From: Auraticoccus cholistanensis
GTDB taxonomy: Bacteria; Actinomycetota; Actinomycetes; Propionibacteriales; Propionibacteriaceae
Direction of reading: 5' to 3'
Assembly (NCBI RefSeq): GCF_009742705.1
Contig: NZ_WPCU01000005.1
Span: 87,354-144,301, forward strand
DNA length: 56,948 nucleotides
The position numbers and the translations under genes are program-made. Of the stretch, positions 47,679 to 55,118 are shown piece by piece (within the stretch, counting starts at the first letter, position 1; every line of letters begins with the position of its first letter). The notes under the pieces were generated by a model. That model saw only the letters and a list, made by a program, of their open reading frames with translations, was not told where the DNA came from and made no database searches.

Positions 47679-50600
47679 ATGTCAGCCCCCCGACCCGAAC
47701 GCCGCCCTGCCCGGGAGGGCCGCCGGGGCCGGCCCCCGCAGCGCCCGGACCGCGACCGGGCGCCCCGCCCCGAGCAGCCACCGCCGCCGCTGCCGGACTC
47801 GGTGCGGCTGGAGCTCGACCCCGACCTGCCCATCACCGGACGCGCGGACGACATCCGCGCCGCCCTCGAGCGCTCCCAGGTGGTGGTGGTGGCCGGCGAG
47901 ACCGGCTCGGGCAAGACCACCCAGCTGCCCAAGCTCTGCCTGGCCATGGGGCGTCGCGCCATCGGCCACACCCAGCCGCGGCGCATCGCGGCCCGCAGCG
48001 TCGCCGAGCGGGTGGCCGAGGAGCTCGGCACCGAGCTCGGCTCGGTGGTCGGCTACCAGGTCCGCTTCACCCGCCGCTCCTCGGAGGCCACCCGGCTCAA
48101 GGTGATGACCGACGGCATCCTGCTGGCCGAGATCGGCCACGACCGGATGCTGCGCCGCTACGACACGATCATCATCGACGAGGCCCACGAGCGCAGCCTC
48201 AACATCGACTTCCTGCTCGGCTTCCTGCGCCAGCTGCTGCCGCAGCGGCCGGAGCTGAAGGTGGTGGTGACCTCCGCCACCATCGACACCGCCCGCTTCG
48301 CCGAGCACTTCGCCGACGCCGACGGCAACCCCGCCCCGGTGGTGGAGGTGTCGGGACGCACCTACCCCGTCGAGGTGCGCTACCGCCCGCTGCGGGCCGA
48401 GGACCGCGAGCTCGACGAGGACGACGACGACCCCGACACCGACGCCGGGGCCGACCGGTTCACCGGCGAGGAGCGCGACCAGGTCGACGGCATCGTCGAG
48501 GCCGTCCGCGAGCTGCAGGCCGAGACCGACCTCACCGGTGGCGACATCCTCGTCTTCCTCTCCGGCGAGCGCGAGATCCGCGACGCCGCCGACGCGCTCA
48601 CCGCCCTGCAGCTGCCGCACACCGAGATCCTGCCGCTCTACGCCCGGCTCTCGGCCGCCGAGCAGCACCGCGTCTTCGCCCGCCACACCGGCCGGCGCAT
48701 CGTGCTGTCGACCAACGTGGCCGAGACGTCGCTGACGGTGCCCGGCATCCGCTACGTGATCGACACCGGCACCGCCCGGATCTCGCGCTGGTCGGCCCGC
48801 AGCAAGGTGCAGCGGCTGCCCATCGAGCCGATCTCGCAGGCCTCGGCCAACCAGCGGGCCGGCCGGTGCGGTCGCGTCGCCCCCGGGATCTGCATCCGGC
48901 TCTACAGCCGGGCCGACTACGAGTCGCGGCCGGAGTTCACCGAGCCCGAGATCCTGCGCACCAACCTGGCCTCGGTCATCCTGCAGATGGCCAGCGCGCG
49001 GCTGGGCGCGATCACCGACTTCCCGTTCGTCGAGCCGCCGGTCAGCGCCCAGGTGGCCGACGGCCTGCGGCTGCTGCGCGAGCTGGGCGCCCTGGACGAG
49101 CGCCGCTCGCAGGGCGGCGGCGACGACGTCCGCCTCACCCGGGTCGGGCAGCGGCTGGCCCGGCTCCCGCTCGACCCCCGGCTGGGACGGATGCTGCTGG
49201 CCGCCGAGGACCGGGGCTGCCTGCGCGAGGTGCTCGTCGTGGTGGCCGGACTGTCCATCCAGGACCCGCGCGAGCGCCCGGCGGAGCACCGCGAGGCCGC
49301 CGACGCGCTGCACCGGCGGTTCTGGACCGCGGCGGGGGCGCTGCCGTCGGAGGACCAGCAGCAGGGGAGCCCCGACGAGGGAACCCCCAGCTCGGACTTC
49401 CTGGCCTGGCTGCACCTGTGGCGCTACCTGCGCACCCGGCGGCGCGAGCTCTCCGGCAACGCCTTCCGCCGGATGTGCCGCGACGAGTTCCTCAACTTCC
49501 TGCGCATCCGGGAGTGGCAGGACCTGCACGGCCAGCTCCGCGAGATCTGCACCGAGCTCGGCATGACCACCAACACCCGCGACGCCCCCGTCGACCAGGT
49601 GCACACCGCGCTGCTGACCGGGCTGCTGTCCCAGATCGGGCTGCTCGAGGTCCGCGAGGAGGGCGGCCGGCCCCGTCGCGGCGGCGGCCGCGCGCCGATG
49701 CGGGAGTACCTGGGCGCCCGGGGGGTCAGGTTCGCCATCGCCCCCGGCTCGGTCCTCAGCCGCCGGCCACCGGAGCTGGTGATGGCGGCCGAGCTGGTGG
49801 AGACGAGCCGGCTCTGGGCGCGGACGGTCGCCCCCGTCACCGCCGCGCAGCTGGAGGAGGTCGGCGCGCACCTGCTGAAGCGCCAGTACTCCGAGCCGCA
49901 CTGGTCCGAGCGGTCGGCGTCGGTGGTGGCCTACGAGCGGGTCACCCTGCTCGGCGTGCCCGTCGTCGCCCGCCGCCAGGTGGGCTACGGCCGCATCGAC
50001 CCCGAGGAGTCCCGCCGGATGTTCATCCAGGCGGCCCTGGTGGAGGGCCGCTGGCGCACCCGGCACCACTTCTTCGCCCGCAACGCCGCCGTCCGGGCCG
50101 AGGCGGAGCAGCTGGAGGAGCGGGCCCGGCGGCGCGACATCGTCGTCGACGACGAGGCGATCGCGGCCTTCTACGACGCGCGGGTGCCCGCCGACGTGGT
50201 CTCCGGCGCCCACTTCGACCGCTGGTGGCGCGAGGCCCGGCAGCAGCAGCCCCACCTGCTCGACCTGACCCTCGACGACCTGGTCACCGACGCCGCCGCG
50301 GACGCCACCGGCGGCTTCCCCGACACCTGGACGGTCGCCGGACACGACCTGGCGGTGGACTACGTCTTCGACCCCGGCTCCGGCCGGGACGGGGTGACCG
50401 TCACCGTCCCCGTCGAGGTCCTCAACCAGGTCGACGAGGCCCCCTTCAGCTGGCAGGTGCCCGGGCTGCGCCGCGAGCTCGCCACCGAGCTGATCCGGGG
50501 GCTGCCCAAGCAGCTGCGCACACGGTTCGTGCCGGCGCCCGACCACGCCCGGCGGGCGCTCGAGTGGCTGTCGGAGCACCAGGTCGGGAGCGACGTCCCC

Positions 50601-51695
50601 TTCCCGCGCGCGCTGGGGCAGGCCCTGCGCGCGCTCACCGGGGAGCAGGTGCCGGAGGAGGCCTGGCAGAGCCGGCCCGTGCCGGAGCACCTGCGGGTCC
50701 GGTTCGAGGTGCCGACCCCGGACGGGCGCCGGCAGGGCCGCGACCTGGCCGAGCTGCGCCGCGAGCTGGCCCAGACGGTCAGCGAGACGCTCGGCCGCGT
50801 CTCCTCCGAGCTGGTGCAGACGGGCCGCACCGACTGGACCTTCGGCACCATCCCGGCCGAGCTCCGGCTGGAACGGGGCGGGCACCGCGTCGTCGGCTAC
50901 CCGGCGCTGACCGAGGAGCGCACGCCCCGCGGCGCCACCGTCGGCCTGGTGGTGGCCGAGAGCCCGCACAAGCAGCAGCAGCTGCACGTGCGCGGGCTGC
51001 GCCGCCTGGTCCTGCTGCAGACCCCGGACCCCACCCGGTGGGTGGTCTCCCACCTGCCCAACACCGACAAGCTCGCCCTCGGCCACAGCCCCTACCCGGG
51101 CGTCCCGGACCTGCTGGCCGACGCCCGGCTGGCGTCGGTGGGCAGCCTGGTGGAGGAGGTGTGCCCGCACCCGGAGCAGGTGCGCGAGGAGGCGGACTTC
51201 CGCCGGCTGTGCGACCGGGTCAGGGCCGACAACGCCGAACGGATGCGGAGCGTGGTGGCCACCACCGCGCGGCTGCTGACCACCCACCAGCAGGTGCTGC
51301 GGCTGCTGGCCGGCCCCGGCCTGCCGCCGGAGACCCGCGACGACGTCACCGAGCAGGTGGGCAACCTCGTCTTCCCCGGCTTCCTGGCCGTCACCGGCTA
51401 CGGCTGGCTGCAGCAGCTGCCGCGCTACCTCGCCGCCGCCGAGCAGCGGCTGCGCAGCGCCGCGACCGACCCCGCCCGCGACCGGCGCCTCGGCGCGGAG
51501 GTGGTGGGCGTCGAGGACGCCTACGCCGAGCTGGTCGCCGAGCAGCCGCCGGGCCCGCTGCCGCCGGCCGTGGAGGAGATCGGCTGGCAGGTCGAGGAGC
51601 TGCGGGTGAGCCTGTTCGCCCAGACCCTGGGCACCCGGGGCACCGTGTCGCGCAAGCGGGTGCTGCGGGCGATCGAGGCCGCCCGGCGCGGCTGA
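47679..51695 (+). CDS. hrpA: ATP-dependent RNA helicase HrpA
   Basis: A 1338-residue DEAH/RHA helicase. A basic, Pro/Arg-rich N-terminus precedes Walker A GETGSGKTT at 73-81, DEAH in IIIDEAHERS near 167, SATIDTARFA, and motif VI in SQASANQRAGRCGRVAPG. The HA2, OB and long DUF3418-type C-terminal regions follow. HrpA proteins unwind mRNA structures and resolve collided ribosomes. TAGGCT at 47664-47669 is 9 nt before the ATG. Length is typical. Confidence 0.95.
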   Translation: MSAPRPERRPAREGRRGRPPQRPDRDRAPRPEQPPPPLPDSVRLELDPDLPITGRADDIRAALERSQVVVVAGETGSGKTTQLPKLCLAMGRRAIGHTQPRRIAARSVAERVAEELGTELGSVVGYQVRFTRRSSEATRLKVMTDGILLAEIGHDRMLRRYDTIIIDEAHERSLNIDFLLGFLRQLLPQRPELKVVVTSATIDTARFAEHFADADGNPAPVVEVSGRTYPVEVRYRPLRAEDRELDEDDDDPDTDAGADRFTGEERDQVDGIVEAVRELQAETDLTGGDILVFLSGEREIRDAADALTALQLPHTEILPLYARLSAAEQHRVFARHTGRRIVLSTNVAETSLTVPGIRYVIDTGTARISRWSARSKVQRLPIEPISQASANQRAGRCGRVAPGICIRLYSRADYESRPEFTEPEILRTNLASVILQMASARLGAITDFPFVEPPVSAQVADGLRLLRELGALDERRSQGGGDDVRLTRVGQRLARLPLDPRLGRMLLAAEDRGCLREVLVVVAGLSIQDPRERPAEHREAADALHRRFWTAAGALPSEDQQQGSPDEGTPSSDFLAWLHLWRYLRTRRRELSGNAFRRMCRDEFLNFLRIREWQDLHGQLREICTELGMTTNTRDAPVDQVHTALLTGLLSQIGLLEVREEGGRPRRGGGRAPMREYLGARGVRFAIAPGSVLSRRPPELVMAAELVETSRLWARTVAPVTAAQLEEVGAHLLKRQYSEPHWSERSASVVAYERVTLLGVPVVARRQVGYGRIDPEESRRMFIQAALVEGRWRTRHHFFARNAAVRAEAEQLEERARRRDIVVDDEAIAAFYDARVPADVVSGAHFDRWWREARQQQPHLLDLTLDDLVTDAAADATGGFPDTWTVAGHDLAVDYVFDPGSGRDGVTVTVPVEVLNQVDEAPFSWQVPGLRRELATELIRGLPKQLRTRFVPAPDHARRALEWLSEHQVGSDVPFPRALGQALRALTGEQVPEEAWQSRPVPEHLRVRFEVPTPDGRRQGRDLAELRRELAQTVSETLGRVSSELVQTGRTDWTFGTIPAELRLERGGHRVVGYPALTEERTPRGATVGLVVAESPHKQQQLHVRGLRRLVLLQTPDPTRWVVSHLPNTDKLALGHSPYPGVPDLLADARLASVGSLVEEVCPHPEQVREEADFRRLCDRVRADNAERMRSVVATTARLLTTHQQVLRLLAGPGLPPETRDDVTEQVGNLVFPGFLAVTGYGWLQQLPRYLAAAEQRLRSAATDPARDRRLGAEVVGVEDAYAELVAEQPPGPLPPAVEEIGWQVEELRVSLFAQTLGTRGTVSRKRVLRAIEAARRG

Positions 51696-51741
51696 GCGGC
51701 GGGCGGGAGGGGAGCGCCGCCGCCGTCGCTAGGCTGTGGTC

Positions 51742-52632
51742 ATGATCGAGCCGAGCCTGCTGTACGAGATGGATCCCGAGGTCCGGGAGCAGCTGAGGGG
51801 CAGCCGGCCGGTGCTGATCCACCTGCTGGAGGGCTACGTCGACGCCGGCCAGACCGGTCGCGGGCTCAGCCGGCACCTGCGTCGCCAGGCCGAGCACCAG
51901 ACGCTGGTGACCTTCGACCACGACGTGCTGCACGACTACCGCTCGCGCCGGCCGGTGATCACCTTCGACACCAACACCTGGAAGTCGGCGAGCGCCCTCT
52001 CGCTGGAGATCAGCCACGCCACCGACAGCCTCGGCCAGGACTACCTGCTGCTGCACGGGCCCGAGCCCGACACCCAGTGGGACCGGATGGTCGCCGCGCT
52101 CAACGGGCTGGTCGAGGAGCTGGACGTGTCGGCGGTGGTGACCGCCTACGGCGCCCCGGTGGCCGTCCCGCACACCCGGCCGACGCTGATCACCGCCCAC
52201 TCCACCGACCCCGAGCGCTTCACCGACAACCCCCGGCTGATCGACCGCGTCGACGTCCCGGCCAGCTTCAGCGCCTACTGGGAGCTCGCCCTGGGCGGCC
52301 AGGACCGGCTCGCGATGGGCTTCGCCGCGCTGGTGCCGCACTACCTGGCCCAGGCCACCTTCCACCAGGCGGTGGTCGCCGTGCTGGAGCGGATCAACGC
52401 CGCCACCGGGCTGGCGCTGCCGATGGGCGACCTGCCCGACCGGGTGGCGGCGAACCTCACCGAGATCAACACCGAGATGAACAGCTCGGCCGAGGTGCTC
52501 GAGGTGGTCTCCTCGCTGGAGACCCAGTACGACGCCATGCAGCTGCGGCCGGAGGAGTACCTGCCCAGCGCCGACGAGCTGGGCGCCGAGTTCGAGCGCT
52601 TCCTCGCCGACCAGGCGAAAGACGACGAGTGA
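51742..52632 (+). CDS. PAC2 family protein
   Basis: A 296-residue protein of the PAC2 (proteasome assembly chaperone-like) family: RPVLIHLLEGYVDAGQTGRGL, in part, LTVVTAYGAPVAVPHTRP-like VTAYGAPVAVPHTRPTLIT, and SFSAYWELALGGQDRLAMGFA. In actinobacteria these are uncharacterised. TAGGCT at 51730-51735 is 6 nt before the ATG, so leaderless. The last codons and stop lie inside a 30-bp tandem repeat, and the stop overlaps a GTG of a possible small ORF. Confidence 0.9.
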   Translation: MIEPSLLYEMDPEVREQLRGSRPVLIHLLEGYVDAGQTGRGLSRHLRRQAEHQTLVTFDHDVLHDYRSRRPVITFDTNTWKSASALSLEISHATDSLGQDYLLLHGPEPDTQWDRMVAALNGLVEELDVSAVVTAYGAPVAVPHTRPTLITAHSTDPERFTDNPRLIDRVDVPASFSAYWELALGGQDRLAMGFAALVPHYLAQATFHQAVVAVLERINAATGLALPMGDLPDRVAANLTEINTEMNSSAEVLEVVSSLETQYDAMQLRPEEYLPSADELGAEFERFLADQAKDDE

Positions 52633-52707
52633 CGACGCTCCGCGCCGGGGGACGACGAGTGACGACGCTCCGCGCCGGGGGACGACGAATGACGCTCCGC
52701 GCCGGGG
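52621..52707 (+). repeat. 30-bp tandem repeat, about three copies, spanning the PAC2 stop
   Basis: 52621-52650 and 52651-52680 are identical 30-bp units; 52681-52707 is a third copy lacking three bases and with G-to-A making ATG. A degraded fourth copy begins at 52708. Each unit contains GACGA followed by GTGACG or ATGACG and a GGGG run. The first unit includes the last three PAC2 codons and its stop. Confidence 0.95.
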
Positions 52708-52745
52708 GACGAGTGACGCCGCGACTGCGCCGAGGGGTCCGCTGA
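52629..52745 (+). CDS. Possible 38-residue Arg-rich repeat peptide
   Basis: A GTG at 52629 overlaps the PAC2 stop (GTGA) and the frame runs 38 codons to a TGA that overlaps the tesB ATG (TGATG). The peptide repeats TTLRAGGRR twice, then a shorter MTLRAGGR, and carries 12 Arg and no acidic residue. The frame stays open because the repeat length is a multiple of three. It may be a peptide, a coupling leader, or chance. No homology is claimed. Confidence 0.35.
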   Translation: MTTLRAGGRRVTTLRAGGRRMTLRAGGRVTPRLRRGVR

Positions 52746-53611
52746 TGCCGGCCTCGGTCGAGGAGCTGGTCCAGCTGCTGGAGCTGGAGCAGATCGAGCT
52801 CACCCTCTACCGCGGCAGCCAGCCCGCCACCCACCTGCAGCGGGCCTTCGGCGGGCAGGTGCTGGCCCAGGCGCTGACCGCCGCCCAGCACACGCTGACC
52901 AGCGACATGTCGGTGCACTCCCTGCACGCCTACTTCCTCAAGCCGGGACGCACCGACGCGCCGATCATCTACGACGTCGAGCTGCTGCGCGAGGGTCGCA
53001 GCTTCGCCACCCGGCGGGTGCTCGCCCGCCAGGGCGGCGCGGTCATCTTCACCGTGTCGGTGTCCTTCCACACCGCCGAGGACGGCCTGGAGCACCAGGA
53101 CCCCGAACCCGCCGACGTCCCGGCCCCGCTGGACTGCCCGCGGCTCAGCGAGGCCATGGAGGCCCTCAGCGGTCGCCGTGCCGACACCTGGGAGGCGGAG
53201 TGGGGGGCGCTGGACGTCCGCTACGCCGGCGACTCGCGTCCCGGCGGCGTGCTCAGCGCCGACGACCACCCCGCCCGGGCCCGGGTCTGGATGAAGGTCG
53301 CCGGCGAGCTGGGCGACGACCCCCGCCGCCACCAGGCCGCCCTCGCCTACGCCTCGGACCTGACCCTGCTGGCGGTCAGCGTCGTCCCGCACCCGGTGCT
53401 GTTCGGCGGCCCCGGTCTGCAGGCGGCCTCGATCGACCACTCGATGTGGTTCCACCGCCCCTTCCGCGCCGACCGCTGGCTGCTCTACGACCAGGTCTCG
53501 CCGTCGGCCCGCTCCTCCCTCGGCCTCTCCACCGGCCGGCTCTTCCAGGACGGCCAGCTCGTCGCCACCGTCGCCCAGGAGGGTCTCATCCGCGTCGTCG
53601 ACCCGCGCTGA
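52745..53611 (+). CDS. tesB: Acyl-CoA thioesterase II
   Basis: A 288-residue double-hotdog thioesterase hydrolysing acyl-CoA. RAFGGQVLAQALTAAQHTL and SVHSLHAYFLKPGRTDAPIIY mark the first hotdog; the second has ASIDHSMWFHRPFRADRWLLYDQ with the conserved Asp, and SPSARSSLGLSTGRLFQDG near the end. The ATG at 52745 overlaps the preceding small ORF stop and has GAGGGG about 8 nt upstream. Confidence 0.93.
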   Translation: MPASVEELVQLLELEQIELTLYRGSQPATHLQRAFGGQVLAQALTAAQHTLTSDMSVHSLHAYFLKPGRTDAPIIYDVELLREGRSFATRRVLARQGGAVIFTVSVSFHTAEDGLEHQDPEPADVPAPLDCPRLSEAMEALSGRRADTWEAEWGALDVRYAGDSRPGGVLSADDHPARARVWMKVAGELGDDPRRHQAALAYASDLTLLAVSVVPHPVLFGGPGLQAASIDHSMWFHRPFRADRWLLYDQVSPSARSSLGLSTGRLFQDGQLVATVAQEGLIRVVDPR

Positions 53612-53623
53612 CCCCCAGACCGC

Positions 53624-53696
53624 TTCCAGAACTTGTCGATGGCGTGAGGTCAGGCCCGTGGAGGGTCCGGCCCCACGCCATCGACAGGTTCCGGCA
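53624..53696. repeat. Imperfect 23-bp inverted repeat after tesB
   Basis: The arms 53624-53646 and 53674-53696 pair at 20 of 23 positions; the core GTCGATGGCGTG/CACGCCATCGAC is perfect. The 27-bp spacer has its own GGCC/GGCC pairing. It begins 12 bp after the tesB stop and could terminate transcription, but it is longer than needed for that. Confidence 0.8.
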
Positions 53697-53796
53697 GGCG
53701 GTCAGCCCCGAGGTCCTCGGGAGTCCAGCGCCACACCAGCCGTCCCGGTCACCAGGGCCCACCGGAGCCGGGGACCGACCAGATGCACCCGGGCAC

Positions 53797-53910
53797 GTGG
53801 ATGTCCTGTGGGAGGGGGTGTCAGGGGTGTGGCGGGCGTTGGGAGAACTCGTCCGAGGAACGAGGACGAGGCTCGACCGGGCGGGACACCCCCTCCCACA
53901 GGACATCCAC
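53797..53910. repeat. MITE-like element with 26-bp perfect terminal inverted repeats
   Basis: The arms at 53797-53822 and 53885-53910 are perfect reverse complements, containing GATGTCCTGTGGGAGGGGG on the left. The 62-bp interior has a nested CTCGTCC/GGACGAG hairpin (53848-53854, 53864-53870). No coding capacity and no clear target-site duplication were found. Confidence 0.75.
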
Positions 53911-53947
53911 CCCGAGCCGGCCTCCAGCCGCGCCCCGGACAGCACGA

Positions 53948-53974
53948 AGCCCGCCCTGGTGACCAGGACGGGCT
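53948..53974 (-). terminator. Hairpin terminator downstream of sigB
   Basis: A 12-bp stem with one mismatch (53948-53959 with 53963-53974) closes a 3-nt loop, 22 nt past the sigB stop in its direction of transcription. Confidence 0.7.
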
Positions 53975-53996
53975 CGGTGTGCGGCGACGGTGCGGG

Positions 53997-54953
53997 TCAG
54001 GCCGCGGCCTCGCTGTGCTGGCGCAGCACCGCGATGGCGTTCCGCTCGATCTGACGCACCCGCTCGGCGGTGATGCCCCAGACGGCGCCGATGTCGGCCA
54101 GCTTGGCCTGGCGGCCGTCGAGCAGGCCGTAGCGACGGCGCACGACGTCGGCGGACCGGTCGTCGAGGTGGCCGAGCATGCTCTCCAGCCGGGCCGACTC
54201 CTCGGCGTCGATGACGACCTCGTCCGGGCCCGGCATGGGCTCGCGGGCGATCAGGTCGCCGAGGGCGGTGTCACCGCCCTCCTCGACGGGGGCGTCGAGG
54301 GAGACGTGCTCCCGGCCGTAGCGCATGAGGTCGAGCACCTTGTCGGGCTCGACGCCCATCTCGTCGGCGATCTCGAGGATGTCGGGCTCGCGGCCCAGCC
54401 GACGCTCCAGGGTGCGGCGGACAGCCCCGACCTGGTTGACCTGCTCGGCGACGTGCACCGGCAGCCGGACGATGCGGCCCTGCTGGGCGACGCCGCGGCT
54501 GATCGACTGCCGCACCCACCAGGTGGCGTAGGTCGAGAACTTGAACCCCTTGGTGTAGTCGAACTTCTCGACCGCGCGGATCAGCCCGGTGTTGCCCTCC
54601 TGGACGAGGTCCAGCAGCGGCATCTGCGAGCGGCCGTACTTGCGTGCCACCGACACCACGAGCCGCAGGTTGGCGGTGACGAAGCGCTGCTGCGCCCGAC
54701 GTCCCTCCTCAGCCAGGTGCTCGAGCTCCTCGGTGGTCGCCTTGCGGTAGCCGCGCGGTCGGTCCTTGGCCTTGACGGTGCCCGCCAGCAGCTGCTCGGC
54801 GTAGAGTCCCACCTCGATGGTGCGGGCGAGCTCGACCTCCTCCGCGGCGGTCAGCAGCGGGGTCTTGGCGATGCCGTCCAGGTACAGGCCCACCGCGTCC
54901 TTGCCGTCGATACCCTCGTTGGCCCGGATGCGTCCCTGTGCGTTCGTGCTCAC
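53997..54953 (-). CDS. sigB: RNA polymerase sigma-70 family factor, SigB-like (group 2)
   Basis: A 318-residue principal-like sigma factor without the long region 1.1. GLYLDGIAKTPLLTAAEEVEL is region 1.2; RFVTANLRLVVSVARKYGR and FDYTKGFKFSTYATWWVRQS are region 2; GREPDILEIADEMG lies in region 3; LADIGAVWGITAERVRQIERN is the region 4 HTH. Size and sequence match actinobacterial SigB/HrdD-type stress and stationary-phase sigma factors. The start is GTG at 54953 with AAGGAAAGGG upstream; an upstream ATG at 54989 is less likely. Confidence 0.92.
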   Translation of the reverse strand: MSTNAQGRIRANEGIDGKDAVGLYLDGIAKTPLLTAAEEVELARTIEVGLYAEQLLAGTVKAKDRPRGYRKATTEELEHLAEEGRRAQQRFVTANLRLVVSVARKYGRSQMPLLDLVQEGNTGLIRAVEKFDYTKGFKFSTYATWWVRQSISRGVAQQGRIVRLPVHVAEQVNQVGAVRRTLERRLGREPDILEIADEMGVEPDKVLDLMRYGREHVSLDAPVEEGGDTALGDLIAREPMPGPDEVVIDAEESARLESMLGHLDDRSADVVRRRYGLLDGRQAKLADIGAVWGITAERVRQIERNAIAVLRQHSEAAA

Positions 54954-54987
54954 TGTGTGCAGCCCTTTCCTTGGTGACACCGGGTAC

Positions 54988-55014
54988 AACGCACGAAGGG
55001 GCCCAAGTGTTTCC
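54988..55014 (-). promoter_or_regulatory. Possible ECF-type (SigH/SigE/SigR-like) promoter of sigB
   Basis: On the minus strand GGAAA (55010-55014), 19 nt, then GTT (54988-54990) resembles the GGAAT/C-N18-19-GTT promoters read by SigR/SigH/SigE, with one mismatch in the -35. It would give a leader of about 30 nt. The remaining gap to 55118 shows nothing else clear. Confidence 0.4.
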
Positions 55015-55118
55015 GGAGCGACCCTGAAGCGTCCCTGAGGCGCCTTCGGTGCCCTGGGGAGTACCCGGGGACGCCGAGGTCAGACCGTGGTCGTACGTCG
55101 GGCCGGGGCGGTGGGGCG

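Larger units (their letters stand above)
53612..53996. other. 385-bp gene-free convergent gap rich in palindromes
   Basis: The longest gene-free stretch in the window, between the ends of tesB and sigB. It holds an imperfect palindrome (53624-53696), a small CCCGAG/CTCGGG hairpin (53707-53721), a 26-bp perfect inverted repeat (53797-53910) and the sigB terminator. Open frames crossing it look like shadow frames without homology. Other convergent gaps here are 6-58 bp. Confidence 0.75.

Noticed and set aside
53586-53945. A 119-codon minus-strand frame in the tesB-sigB gap
   Set aside because: It runs through both palindromes, has biased Ser/Arg/Gly/Pro composition typical of shadow frames, and lacks any recognised motif or ribosome site.
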